A program made the position numbers and the translations under genes. From Bradyrhizobium sp. cir1 (GTDB lineage: Bacteria; Pseudomonadota; Alphaproteobacteria; Rhizobiales; Xanthobacteraceae), in the NCBI RefSeq assembly GCF_014198245.1, contig NZ_JACIHE010000026.1:25719-89718 (forward strand): 64,000 nucleotides of DNA, in the 5' to 3' direction. The stretch's first letter is position 1, and each line of letters begins with the position of its first letter. Positions 17,600 to 25,776 of this stretch are shown piece after piece. A model generated the notes under the pieces. That model saw nothing but the letters and a program-made list of their open reading frames with translations, had not been told where the DNA came from and made no database searches.

Positions 17600-18586
17600 C
17601 TAGAGCTTCCCAACAAGGTCAGCAAATTTCTTGCTGACCAGCCTGAAGCCCTCTTCCGTCGGATGCAGCTCGTTTCCCCAATCCTTCTTGTAGGTCCCGT
17701 CGTGCCGAAGGGTGTTGCGAAGGTTCAGATAGTGGACGTGTTCAAAGCCGGGAGTAGCACTGACGTCCTTCAAGATCGCGTTGAACCGGTCGATGAGCTT
17801 GACGATCACGGCGGAATTCTTGCCGAAGTCAACGTGCCCCTTTTTCCGAAACCCGGGCTCCAGCCAGGGGCCGGGCAGCAGCCAGAATCCGCCCAGGTAG
17901 CCCCGGCCATCGGGAAGCGCGTAATCGTAGCCATGAGTCACGATGGGAATCGGTCGGCCGAGATAGGTTTGCGCGATCGTGGTCAGACCGCTGATGATTC
18001 GTGCATAGGCCGCTCGCAGCCGCACATCGATCAACCCGCGAACAATGTCGTCATTGATGGCCGGTAGGGAGGACGCCGCGTGGTTGAGCAGGATCGCGAA
18101 TTCGTCTCCGGCAATGTCATTGCCGCCGCCGGACAGCAGAATCGCCCGCGGGACCTTGTTCGCACGCAATAATTTCTCCAGCCGGCGCGCAAATTCCTCG
18201 AACTGGCCGCCCGAGTGCGCCATGTCTTCGACCGTGTCGCCCTTGTGAGCAACGGATTCCACATCGTAGAGATAGTCGTCCTCGAGCATCTGCAGAACGT
18301 CGTAGAAAGGATAATCAAACCAGGAATCGCCTTCGGCGATCAGCACACCCGCGCTCACCGCAGTTCCGAGCAAGGCTCGCGTCCGTGAGGGAATCTGCGG
18401 CGGAGCCGGCGCTCGCCGCGGTTTGGGCGCACGCGCCATCCGTCTGACTGCCGCTGCCCGCTTGCGCGTCTGTCCGGTTCGGAATGCGATGACATCCTCC
18501 GCCATCGCCTGGCCGCTCTTTATTGCGGCGCTCACACCGGCAGGAACGCGCGCCGACCGCCTCGACTTGCGTGCCTTCTTCGCCAT
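17600..18586 (-). CDS. SGNH/GDSL-type hydrolase
   Basis: The 328-residue protein carries the SGNH esterase/lipase blocks: GDSW (catalytic Ser, about residue 88), GGGND (about 154-158) and a C-terminal HPTEEG block with the catalytic His. A Lys/Arg-rich tail of about 70 residues precedes the domain and no clear signal peptide is seen, so it may be cytoplasmic or leave the cell by another route. Its GAGAGGTGAG ribosome binding site overlaps the end of the metzincin-CHAT gene 13 bases upstream, so the two are one transcript and probably translationally coupled. The substrate (ester, lipid or glycan acyl group) is unknown. Confidence 0.85.
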   Translation of the reverse strand: MAKKARKSRRSARVPAGVSAAIKSGQAMAEDVIAFRTGQTRKRAAAVRRMARAPKPRRAPAPPQIPSRTRALLGTAVSAGVLIAEGDSWFDYPFYDVLQMLEDDYLYDVESVAHKGDTVEDMAHSGGQFEEFARRLEKLLRANKVPRAILLSGGGNDIAGDEFAILLNHAASSLPAINDDIVRGLIDVRLRAAYARIISGLTTIAQTYLGRPIPIVTHGYDYALPDGRGYLGGFWLLPGPWLEPGFRKKGHVDFGKNSAVIVKLIDRFNAILKDVSATPGFEHVHYLNLRNTLRHDGTYKKDWGNELHPTEEGFRLVSKKFADLVGKL

Positions 18587-18599
18587 CGCTCACCTCTCT

Positions 18600-21314
18600 T
18601 CATGGAAAGACATTGAGCAGTGCATCGAGTGCATCGAGCTGCACACCAAGACCCTTCAGCTTTTTCCGGCAACCCTCGTCGAACCTTTGCCGGGCGATGA
18701 GATGTTCGAAATTGCGCTCCAGGTTGAAGTACAGCGGGCACTCCTTGCTTCCCTTCGCGTGGCCGTCCAGATCGCCATAAAATCCGGCGAGGCCCGAAAC
18801 CATCGCATTGGCGATGACGCGATCGGTTTCACGCCCCTCCGGCGCGAGCTGGTTGAATCCGGCCACGGAGCCGATCAGGATCCGCGGCTCCTGATTGTTC
18901 GGCCACCACCCGTAGATATTCTCCCACGCATCATCCCGCAGCGGATGGCGCGTGATACAGGCGAGGATGTCGACGTCCAGCTCGACCGGCATCCCGCGCA
19001 ATCGACCTGCAAGGCGTTCCGCCCACAGAATCATCGGTTTGCCCTTCTGCAGGTCCCAGACATCGAGTGGAACCGACAGCCGGACGAGCTCGAAGCCAAA
19101 TTCCTTCTGGGCAGCATTCATCTGCGCGAGCGTGCGATCCAGTGCCGGAAAGACGTTGTCCATGTCCCAGACGGCGATGCGGGCAGTGTGTCCAGCAGTC
19201 GCGCGCCGTGCGTCGGGACGCACGCGGGTCTCGGGAACGAAGCTGCGCTTTGCAGGGGGCCTGCACAGCACAAGGCTTGAATCTCGTGCATACAGCACGG
19301 GGATGGCCCAGTCGATCGGTTCGCCGTGCAATGAATAGTTGACCGCAATGCGCGCTTCCCGCGCCGAATCGCCGAGCGAATTGCCCTGGGCGAGCGACCA
19401 ATAGAAGTGCTGCGCGAACGAGGTGGCGGACGAGTCCAGCACACTATACTGGTTTGCGACCACCGCCGGCAGCCCGTGCGCGACCAGCGACTGCGCGACG
19501 CCCTTATTGAACTCGGCGCGCCCCGCGGCACCGGTTTCGCAGGCGTTGAGAAACACCAGGCTCAGGTTTCGGCTGCAGAAAATCTCCCGCACCGAGCGTT
19601 CGCCAAGACTGTGCTCTTGTTCTTTCTCATTTACGAAGACGAGGCGCCCCTCACCGCGGCTCTCATCGTACGTCCCGTGGCCGATGAAATGGACGACGTC
19701 GAATTTTCCGTTCGAGAGATAGCCGTGCAGCTTTGTGGGCGTTGCCCGCGGCAGCGTTGTAACGGTCACGAGCCCGGCCGCGATGAGCGGCTCGAAGCCA
19801 CTCCGGATCACAGCCTCTTCCTGCTCGGTGGACAATCGGCCATATCCGACGGGCTGAGCCGACGCGACCAGGATTCGCAGCGGCCCGGAGCCTGGGTTGA
19901 TCTGGTCGGCGGGAATACTGGTCAGAACATTGCGCGAGAAGCGCATCTCTTCGGTTGCAAGGAAGCACTCCCGCCCCGGGTCGTAGGTGAACTCCCAGGG
20001 CTTTTCCGCGATCCAGGGAATCATCGAGGTGAAGATGAAATCGAGCTTGCGGCCCTGCCGCGTGCGCGCTTCGTCGTACAGGCGGCGGACGTCACCCTGA
20101 AACAGCGTATCGAACAGCTGTTCGCCGAAGGTGATCATGTCCTTGTCCCCGGGAAGCGAACCTTCTTCCCGGTTGGTGTATTTCTTGATGCGCTCGTGCG
20201 TTCCGATGATTTTTCCGAACAGAGTCTTCTCGCCGTCTTCGCCGGCGCGAAGCCGCATCACCGACGTGACGCGCGCGCCGCCGTAACTCGCAAGCACCTG
20301 GGCGAATTCTGGTGTCGCACCACCGGCGCTGCGTGGCGCGTCATGGTTCGGCCGAAACTCATCCATGATCACGAGTTCGAAGACGTTTCCCTGCACGCTG
20401 TGTGGTGTGGCCCCGGTCCCAGGCCCGGGCGCAGTCGTGGCGTCCGGCTGCTCTGAGGACTGAGGCTCAGTCGATCCCGGCGTCGGCTGCGAGATATCCT
20501 CGAAATCGAGTGGCGGCGGTTTGGCGGTCCTGCTCGTCTTTGGATAGAGCGAGGCCGCGAACGCATGGTCCCTCGGATTGATGTCCTTGCCGCCCTTGAT
20601 GGGCTTGCCGTTCTTCATGATCGCGGCGGGCAACTGGTAGCACATAATCGAGATCGGATCAGCTTCCTTGGTGCCCATGATCGACTTCTTCGCCAGCGGC
20701 GTCAGAACCTGCTCTTTCACCTCCTCGGGAGTCCAGCCCTGGTCCTCGTCGAAGAAGCTGATAGCCTTGTCGCGATCGATGAGTTTGACGATGTCGCTGC
20801 GCATGTGCTCGTGGTCGAAGCCCAAAGTATGCCCGGCTTCATGGCGGACGACGCGCTTGAATTCGGCTTCCGACGTTCGCATCGTGAAGCCTTCGAGGTT
20901 CATGGTCGGCTGATCCTTGTCGATCTCCAGGATCTCGGTGCCGACATAGGACCAGTAGCCAGCCTGGTCTTCGGGAGAATCGAGCCGCGCAATGCGGACC
21001 TGTCCAACGCCGGAGGTCTCGGCAAATTTCACGTTGGCTTTCTTTCCCCAAGCGTTCATGTGCAGCAGGATGCGATTTCGCAAATCGCTCTTCGGGCTGT
21101 CCATGAAAGAGACGCTCAATTGCACTCCCTTGGCCGGCCACTTGCGACCGATCACTACGGCAATGCGCCGCGGGCCACCTCGACGTCCGACGGGCGTGCG
21201 TTCGATCGTGTGCCGCTCGGTCTCGTTGGCTGGATTGATGATCAGCGCTCTCCGCTCCGCGTTCGCGAGCATTTCGGGCTGAAGAATCTTTGGCCGGCAG
21301 ATGATGACTGACAT
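18600..21314 (-). CDS. Metzincin metalloprotease fused to a CHAT cysteine protease
   Basis: The 904-residue protein joins two protease modules. Residues about 60-260 form a zinc metallopeptidase with HEAGHTLGFDHE (His158, Glu159, His162, His168) and a Met-turn in SIMCYQ (Met224), the metzincin signature seen in astacins. A Pro/Ser/Thr-rich linker follows at about 260-310. Residues about 310-690 contain a CHAT (caspase-like) domain with VHFIGHG (His546) and LNACETG (Cys592), the expected catalytic dyad. The last roughly 200 residues are a domain not recognised. No signal peptide is seen, so it probably acts in the cytoplasm unless a dedicated secretion route exists. It is cotranscribed with the SGNH hydrolase. 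CHAT proteases often belong to stress- or phage-triggered effector systems. Confidence 0.88.
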   Translation of the reverse strand: MSVIICRPKILQPEMLANAERRALIINPANETERHTIERTPVGRRGGPRRIAVVIGRKWPAKGVQLSVSFMDSPKSDLRNRILLHMNAWGKKANVKFAETSGVGQVRIARLDSPEDQAGYWSYVGTEILEIDKDQPTMNLEGFTMRTSEAEFKRVVRHEAGHTLGFDHEHMRSDIVKLIDRDKAISFFDEDQGWTPEEVKEQVLTPLAKKSIMGTKEADPISIMCYQLPAAIMKNGKPIKGGKDINPRDHAFAASLYPKTSRTAKPPPLDFEDISQPTPGSTEPQSSEQPDATTAPGPGTGATPHSVQGNVFELVIMDEFRPNHDAPRSAGGATPEFAQVLASYGGARVTSVMRLRAGEDGEKTLFGKIIGTHERIKKYTNREEGSLPGDKDMITFGEQLFDTLFQGDVRRLYDEARTRQGRKLDFIFTSMIPWIAEKPWEFTYDPGRECFLATEEMRFSRNVLTSIPADQINPGSGPLRILVASAQPVGYGRLSTEQEEAVIRSGFEPLIAAGLVTVTTLPRATPTKLHGYLSNGKFDVVHFIGHGTYDESRGEGRLVFVNEKEQEHSLGERSVREIFCSRNLSLVFLNACETGAAGRAEFNKGVAQSLVAHGLPAVVANQYSVLDSSATSFAQHFYWSLAQGNSLGDSAREARIAVNYSLHGEPIDWAIPVLYARDSSLVLCRPPAKRSFVPETRVRPDARRATAGHTARIAVWDMDNVFPALDRTLAQMNAAQKEFGFELVRLSVPLDVWDLQKGKPMILWAERLAGRLRGMPVELDVDILACITRHPLRDDAWENIYGWWPNNQEPRILIGSVAGFNQLAPEGRETDRVIANAMVSGLAGFYGDLDGHAKGSKECPLYFNLERNFEHLIARQRFDEGCRKKLKGLGVQLDALDALLNVFP

Positions 21315-21750
21315 CGGACCCCCTGGCTCTCAGCAATTGTCACCACGCAACGAAGTCACACCGGCGTTTGCCGCGAGACTATTTGCGCTCTGGCACCGAC
21401 CGCCCCCTATGGCGAATTTGCAATGTGCTCAGCGCCGTAACCGGCATTCTCTGCTGGATTGCAAAGCAGATTGGTCACGGCAATATCTCCACGTGCCACG
21501 CATGCAACGATCAAAGTATTCGGCGCACTCAAAACAGCCACGAAAGTGTATCGAAATCCGATGCCAATGTTAGGTTGAATGCCGGGAATCGGATTGTCAA
21601 CAAGACATCAGCGCCCGCTGATCGGGCGAAGTGAATCGAACCTCGTATGCAACTTGGGAAGCTTATGCACCTCCGGACCCCGGTATCCGCCGTCCGAAGC
21701 CGGTAGCTCTAGAGACGATCGGTTTGATTGGGTTGTCCGCATGGCGCGGT

Positions 21751-21872
21751 AAGCTGGCGGAGAGGGAGGGATTCTGCGCCAGTTATCCTCCGTACCCCAA
21801 TTTGCAGGCGTTTCGTGCAGGTGGCGACGCCGCTGGTACAATTGCCGGTACGAACGAAAAACGCAAGCCCCC
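21751..21872. repeat. Flanking repeat, left copy
   Basis: This segment is similar to about 46310-46443 in the same orientation. Shared landmarks are the GGAGGGATTCTGCGCCA-type start, the TTTGCAGGC-TTTCG block and GACGCCGCTGGTAC. The two copies are clearly divergent. Together they bracket the patatin, giant-protein and amidase genes. Confidence 0.6.
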
Positions 21873-22191
21873 TCTCGATGCAATCGGAACGTACGGCAAA
21901 CTAGATTAAATGCGCTGCGCGCAAGCGGACTTGTTCTGTCAGCTTGATAGCTTGCTATCAGTTCGCACGCTGGCAGCCGGTTTCGCTCCCCATGGCTCCC
22001 CGCAGCGGCTCGAACTTGTCGGGATATTTCGGATCACACCGTGTCTTACCGTCATCCGGCCTGTATCCTACCCGTGAGTTGCTGTACCGGGAAGTTGCGG
22101 GTCAGCCACCGATCCGCCCTCGCCCACGGGTGCCGAGCTGCTGAGTATCCCGCCAGTTCCGGTGACTAATCGCACGCGGGGCCGCACATGA

Positions 22192-22292
22192 TCTTGCTAA
22201 CATGTCAGCTTGTCGATCCGCAGGCTTGCTGACTTGCCAGCTTGTTTGCTTGCTGGCTCGCCAGCTCGATCGATTGCTCGCTTGCGTGCCTG
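22192..22292. repeat. GCTTG-rich short-period repeat, copy at HTH gene 1
   Basis: A run of degenerate units such as GCTTGCTGACTTGCCA and CTTGTTTGCTTGCTGGC repeats about every 7-8 bases. Similar runs occur at about 46496-46555, 46708-46753, 49156-49203 and 50578-50616, always next to the repeat blocks or the HTH gene. The role is unknown. Confidence 0.6.
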
Positions 22293-22430
22293 CTATCCTT
22301 GGCGTTCCAAGAACGCCTCCGCCGCGAAGATGGCCCGCGGGCGGCGTAGCCTTGCTCGCGGCCAGGGGCTTGCACCGGTCGGGTGCAAGCCCCTTCCTCC
22401 CGCCACCAGCCAGGATTGCGAGCCAACGAC

Positions 22431-23768
22431 ATGCCCGACGCAGAAACAAGGAAGTCCGTCACCCTCAGCCGTGAAGAGCTGTATGCGCTGGTCTGGGCTA
22501 CGCCGATGAGCCGACTGGCGATCCAGTACGGTCTTTCCGGCAACGGCCTCGCCAAGATCTGCCGGCGCCTTGACGTACCCTATCCGCCGCGAGGCTACTG
22601 GGCCCGCAGGGAGGCCGGCAAGAAGGTCATCCAGGCGGCCTTGCCGGCGATCAGCTCGGGCACGAGGGCGCAGGTGACGATCGCACCGAGCCTACCGGCC
22701 TCACTACCGCCCCAGATGCCATCCGAACTCGAGGGGGGCCTTGCCACGGCACGCCGGCTGACCGCGGCGCTCAGGGTCCCCAGCAAACTTCATCAGCCCC
22801 ATCGCGTCGTCGCCGGCTGGATCGAGGAGCGCCAACGCGAGCGCGAGCAGGCCAAGCGCTATTCCTGGAGTCGCGGCGGCTATGTGCCGCCGGACTTTAC
22901 GATGATGGAGCGTCGCCGCCATCGCCTCCTCAGCACCCTGTTCATCGCGCTGGAGAAGCACGGCTACACGGCGAAGGTCGACGAGCGCGGGCGCCCAGCC
23001 GTGGAGATCGCCAGGCAGGTGGCTGCTCTCGTCATCAAGGAGAAATATCGCCACGTCCGGCAGCCCCTGACCGAAGAGGACAAGAAGCGCGGGTTCAATC
23101 CAAAACGGCCATGGAGGCAGGAGATGCAGCCGACCGGCCTCTTGCAGCTGTCGATCGAACCCCGGCCGCATCCCACGCTGCGCCACTCCTGGATCGACGC
23201 CGCTGACGAGCTGCTCGAAGCTCAATTGCCGGAAATCGCGGCCGTCTTCATCGCGGCAGCACCAATCCTGCAGGAGCGCCGCCGGCAATATGAGGAAAAC
23301 GAGCGGCGGCGGCACGAAGAGGAGATGCGCCGCTACAAGGAACGCCAGAGGCAACAGCTTGAACGAAACCGCCTGCGCGGGTTTCTCGAGCTCGCTTCGC
23401 GCTGGAGGCAGGTTGAAGACGCGCGGCAATTCCTCAACGCACTGGCATCCCGCGCCGCAGAAGAGCCGGGACAAGCGGTCGGCGACCTCTCGTTGGACGA
23501 ATCGATCGCATGGGCGCGCGAGCGCCTCACCGGACGAGATCCCCTAGAAGCCGGCCTGGTTGAGTGTTTCAGGCAATCGCATCCATCGATCAATGGACGT
23601 ACCGTGACGACACCTCTTAACTTCGGCTCGAACAGAGGTTCGTCATCGCTGTCGTCCTCGGGCCTTCCCCACCATTTGTTCACACATTCTCCGGATACAA
23701 GTCGCTGCGGTAGATGCGCTCGTATTCTCAGTCATCGAGAGAGCATCTCTAGTCGCAGCTCAATTTAG
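22431..23768 (+). CDS. HTH-containing protein, copy 1, with C-terminal frameshift
   Basis: The N-terminus (about residues 10-60, YALVWATPMSRLAIQYGLSGN... region) has a helix-turn-helix resembling site-specific DNA-binding proteins, followed by a basic middle and an Arg/Glu-rich helical stretch (about 295-330). No catalytic motif was recognised. The downstream copy at 49.3 kb aligns throughout. Near 23565 copy 1 lacks one base relative to copy 2; restoring it yields VFQAIASIDQWTYRDDTS followed by TAA at 23618-23620, matching the end of copy 2. As it stands the reading frame runs to 23768 with an unrelated tail of about 60 residues. Function is unknown; DNA binding is inferred. Confidence 0.7.
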   Translation: MPDAETRKSVTLSREELYALVWATPMSRLAIQYGLSGNGLAKICRRLDVPYPPRGYWARREAGKKVIQAALPAISSGTRAQVTIAPSLPASLPPQMPSELEGGLATARRLTAALRVPSKLHQPHRVVAGWIEERQREREQAKRYSWSRGGYVPPDFTMMERRRHRLLSTLFIALEKHGYTAKVDERGRPAVEIARQVAALVIKEKYRHVRQPLTEEDKKRGFNPKRPWRQEMQPTGLLQLSIEPRPHPTLRHSWIDAADELLEAQLPEIAAVFIAAAPILQERRRQYEENERRRHEEEMRRYKERQRQQLERNRLRGFLELASRWRQVEDARQFLNALASRAAEEPGQAVGDLSLDESIAWARERLTGRDPLEAGLVECFRQSHPSINGRTVTTPLNFGSNRGSSSLSSSGLPHHLFTHSPDTSRCGRCARILSHRESISSRSSI

Positions 23769-24078
23769 CCTTTTGAGAATCTATTATGTCAAAATCCAAA
23801 CTGACACTTCCTTTTGCACCTTTGAAATCTTCGTCGATGTCCCATTTGCCGCCATTGGTGGGCTCGACATGACCTTTGTTGTCAACCCACTCGCAATGCG
23901 CCGTGCAGCCCTTGTCCGCCTGAGCACCGTTATTCTCGAAATAGAAGACGCCCACGCGTCCATTCCCTTTGCACGTTAGTGTGGTTGCTCTCGAACCACT
24001 AAGATCCGTCGACCAGTTTGCTGCGGCAGCCGAGTGAACGCCCACTACTGTCAAAACCATTGCCAATAATTTTTGCAC
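23749..24078 (-). CDS. Small exported Cys-containing protein
   Basis: The 109-residue protein starts with GTG 24078, preceded by GGGAGGAG at ideal spacing, and has a signal peptide (KLLAMVLTVVGVHSAAA, cleavage about residue 20). The mature domain contains four Cys (LTCKG, KGCTAHCEW, KLSC), which could form disulphides in the periplasm. It is A+T-richer than the chromosomal genes. The gene runs opposite to the HTH gene and overlaps only its frameshifted tail. No domain was recognised; a periplasmic partner or immunity role for the nearby enzymes is speculative. Confidence 0.68.
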   Translation of the reverse strand: MQKLLAMVLTVVGVHSAAAANWSTDLSGSRATTLTCKGNGRVGVFYFENNGAQADKGCTAHCEWVDNKGHVEPTNGGKWDIDEDFKGAKGSVSLDFDIIDSQKAKLSCD

Positions 24079-24280
24079 GGACTCCTCCCATTCGATCAAA
24101 GGTTTGTTTGAGTGGCTCGGAGGAAGCGCCGACAGAGCGAATTGCCGTCGTAGTGCTCGCCGATCGCAGCGATCCGCCGCACCGGCACGCCGCCATCGCG
24201 ACCACCCCGATAATCCCTCTCTCTCGGTCCTATAAGGACACCGTGAACAGCCCTTTACCTGCTAGTACAAATCTCATCAT

Positions 24281-24898
24281 CTATGACAGCCTGGTCAAAC
24301 CATGAACCACCATCATGATTGCAGCCGTGAGCGGCACGACGAAGACCAAATTTGGACCTCGAGGCAGATCGGCTGGGAAATCTGGCTCTCCAAACAGTCG
24401 GACCACCAATTTGATAAAGATAGCGGCCGCTACTGAATAGAGAACGTAGATGGTATATGTTCGTGGATCTAGCACCCAGGGATAGCTGCCGAAGTTCGGG
24501 AGACCTCTCATTACTAAATAGAGCAAGTCGTAGTCCTCGCCGAAACCGCGGCCGAGCACATAGCCCATTGCTAACATCAGAAGCGACGTAACCCACTGCA
24601 GCAACAGAGTGACAGCCCAAATCCGAACGCGGGCTGAGTAAGATGCTCCATCCCGGATCAGAAGCGCCATTATACAACTGATGCCAATGGCCATCCCAAT
24701 CGTCAGTAACGCGATGAATACGATGGGCAGAGACCATATCTCGACTCCGCCGGTAAATCTGGTGAGCAAGTAGTATTCCAGCGGAATCGCCAGCCACACA
24801 AACCGTGAAGCGAAATCTTCAAATCCCCGACGAGCGACAATGGCTCCAACTGGAAACTCGAGGCAGTCGGCATGCTGAACGGCCGCACCATTTGTCAT
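24281..24898 (-). CDS. Multi-pass membrane protein of unknown function
   Basis: This protein of about 205 residues has about five hydrophobic helices (for example FVWLAIPLEYYLL, LPIVFIALLTIGMAIGIS, VTLLLQWVTSLLMLAMGYVL, YTIYVLYSVAAAIFIKLVV and FVVPLTAAIMMVVHGL). No transporter motif was recognised. The ATG at 24898 overlaps the TGA of the upstream exported-protein gene (ATGA, 24895-24898), so it is translationally coupled as the third gene of the patatin operon. It may anchor or assist the patatin or the exported protein. Confidence 0.75.
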   Translation of the reverse strand: MTNGAAVQHADCLEFPVGAIVARRGFEDFASRFVWLAIPLEYYLLTRFTGGVEIWSLPIVFIALLTIGMAIGISCIMALLIRDGASYSARVRIWAVTLLLQWVTSLLMLAMGYVLGRGFGEDYDLLYLVMRGLPNFGSYPWVLDPRTYTIYVLYSVAAAIFIKLVVRLFGEPDFPADLPRGPNLVFVVPLTAAIMMVVHGLTRLS

Positions 24899-25773
24899 TG
24901 CTGTGGCGCCCAAGAGATTGAAAAGAGCCCGTTTCCGGCACCATTCAACTCCCGAAGGATTACGATCGTCTTACTAGGCTGCCACTTTTGAGCATCCTGT
25001 AGGGCCTGCGAGTACCGCTCCCAGCGCGAGAAGGGCCAACCAATACCGCCGAGAATCTGCGTTCCAACAGTTGCACTGGTCGGCAATGGCGCTGCGAAAC
25101 CGAAGCACGTCGGTTCACCGCTAGAAACATGGGCAATTTCTGAAGTTAGTCCCGAGTATACCGAAGAAACAATGTCGGCTCGTGCCGGTCTGGGTTCGGA
25201 AGCTCTTTCAACAACGAGAGGGCCGGGATTAACGTCCTCAAAGCGATATACTTCCTGAAGGGGTCCCACAGTTTGCGGATCGTCAGTACGCCCGGTGCAT
25301 TGTCCATCGCTGTTGCGCATTGGCATATGAAATTTTCTTGATAGATCATCGTCACGCCTGCGCGCCGACGGCGGCGCATGGTGCTGATAATAGCGCTGCA
25401 AAGACACGAACCTATCGTCCCGGCCGAAACTCTCTAATGTTCTGCCGCCGGAGCATTCCGTCACTATCCCGGGCCGCCAGAGCATCGCCTCGTTGGCCTT
25501 CGCCGAACGAGCGACAGTTTTCGTTCGCACTGTCCAAACTGCTTCTCTCTCGGGACGTTTGTTGCCGACGTAGTACAGCCTAGCTTCTGGTTCGTAGACA
25601 ACGGAAGATCCGTTTACGTTCAGTAGCTGGCCACTAGACGTGCGCAGATAAAGTCCAGGCTGTCCTTTCACAGCCAGTGACTGGCATGTGCTTAGGTCTT
25701 GAGGATCACCAGCAAAGGAGGGAGATGAGCCCAGCGAAGTTAGGACAGCTAACAGTATAGATTGCGCTCGCAT
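24895..25773 (-). CDS. Exported protein of unknown function in patatin operon
   Basis: The 292-residue protein has a signal peptide (SILLAVLTSLGSSPSFAG) and a mature domain with five Cys and mixed strands. No family was recognised. It begins three bases after the patatin stop and is coupled by ATGA to the membrane-protein gene that follows, so the three are a single operon. Its A+T content is visibly higher than that of the giant genes nearby. It may act in the periplasm or at the surface together with the patatin. Confidence 0.75.
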   Translation of the reverse strand: MRAQSILLAVLTSLGSSPSFAGDPQDLSTCQSLAVKGQPGLYLRTSSGQLLNVNGSSVVYEPEARLYYVGNKRPEREAVWTVRTKTVARSAKANEAMLWRPGIVTECSGGRTLESFGRDDRFVSLQRYYQHHAPPSARRRDDDLSRKFHMPMRNSDGQCTGRTDDPQTVGPLQEVYRFEDVNPGPLVVERASEPRPARADIVSSVYSGLTSEIAHVSSGEPTCFGFAAPLPTSATVGTQILGGIGWPFSRWERYSQALQDAQKWQPSKTIVILRELNGAGNGLFSISWAPQQ

Positions 25774-25776
25774 CCA

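Larger units (their letters stand above)
21315..22430. other. Long noncoding stretch before the HTH gene
   Basis: About 1.1 kb separates the divergent metzincin-CHAT and HTH genes. It contains the left copy of the flanking repeat (21751-21872), a segment resembling 46613-46659 (about 22025-22062), and a GCTTG-rich run (22192-22292). Short overlapping reading frames here have no recognisable domain. Confidence 0.5.

Noticed and set aside
22192..22292. CRISPR array
   Set aside because: The GCTTG-rich run has a 7-8-base irregular period and no conserved repeat/spacer structure.
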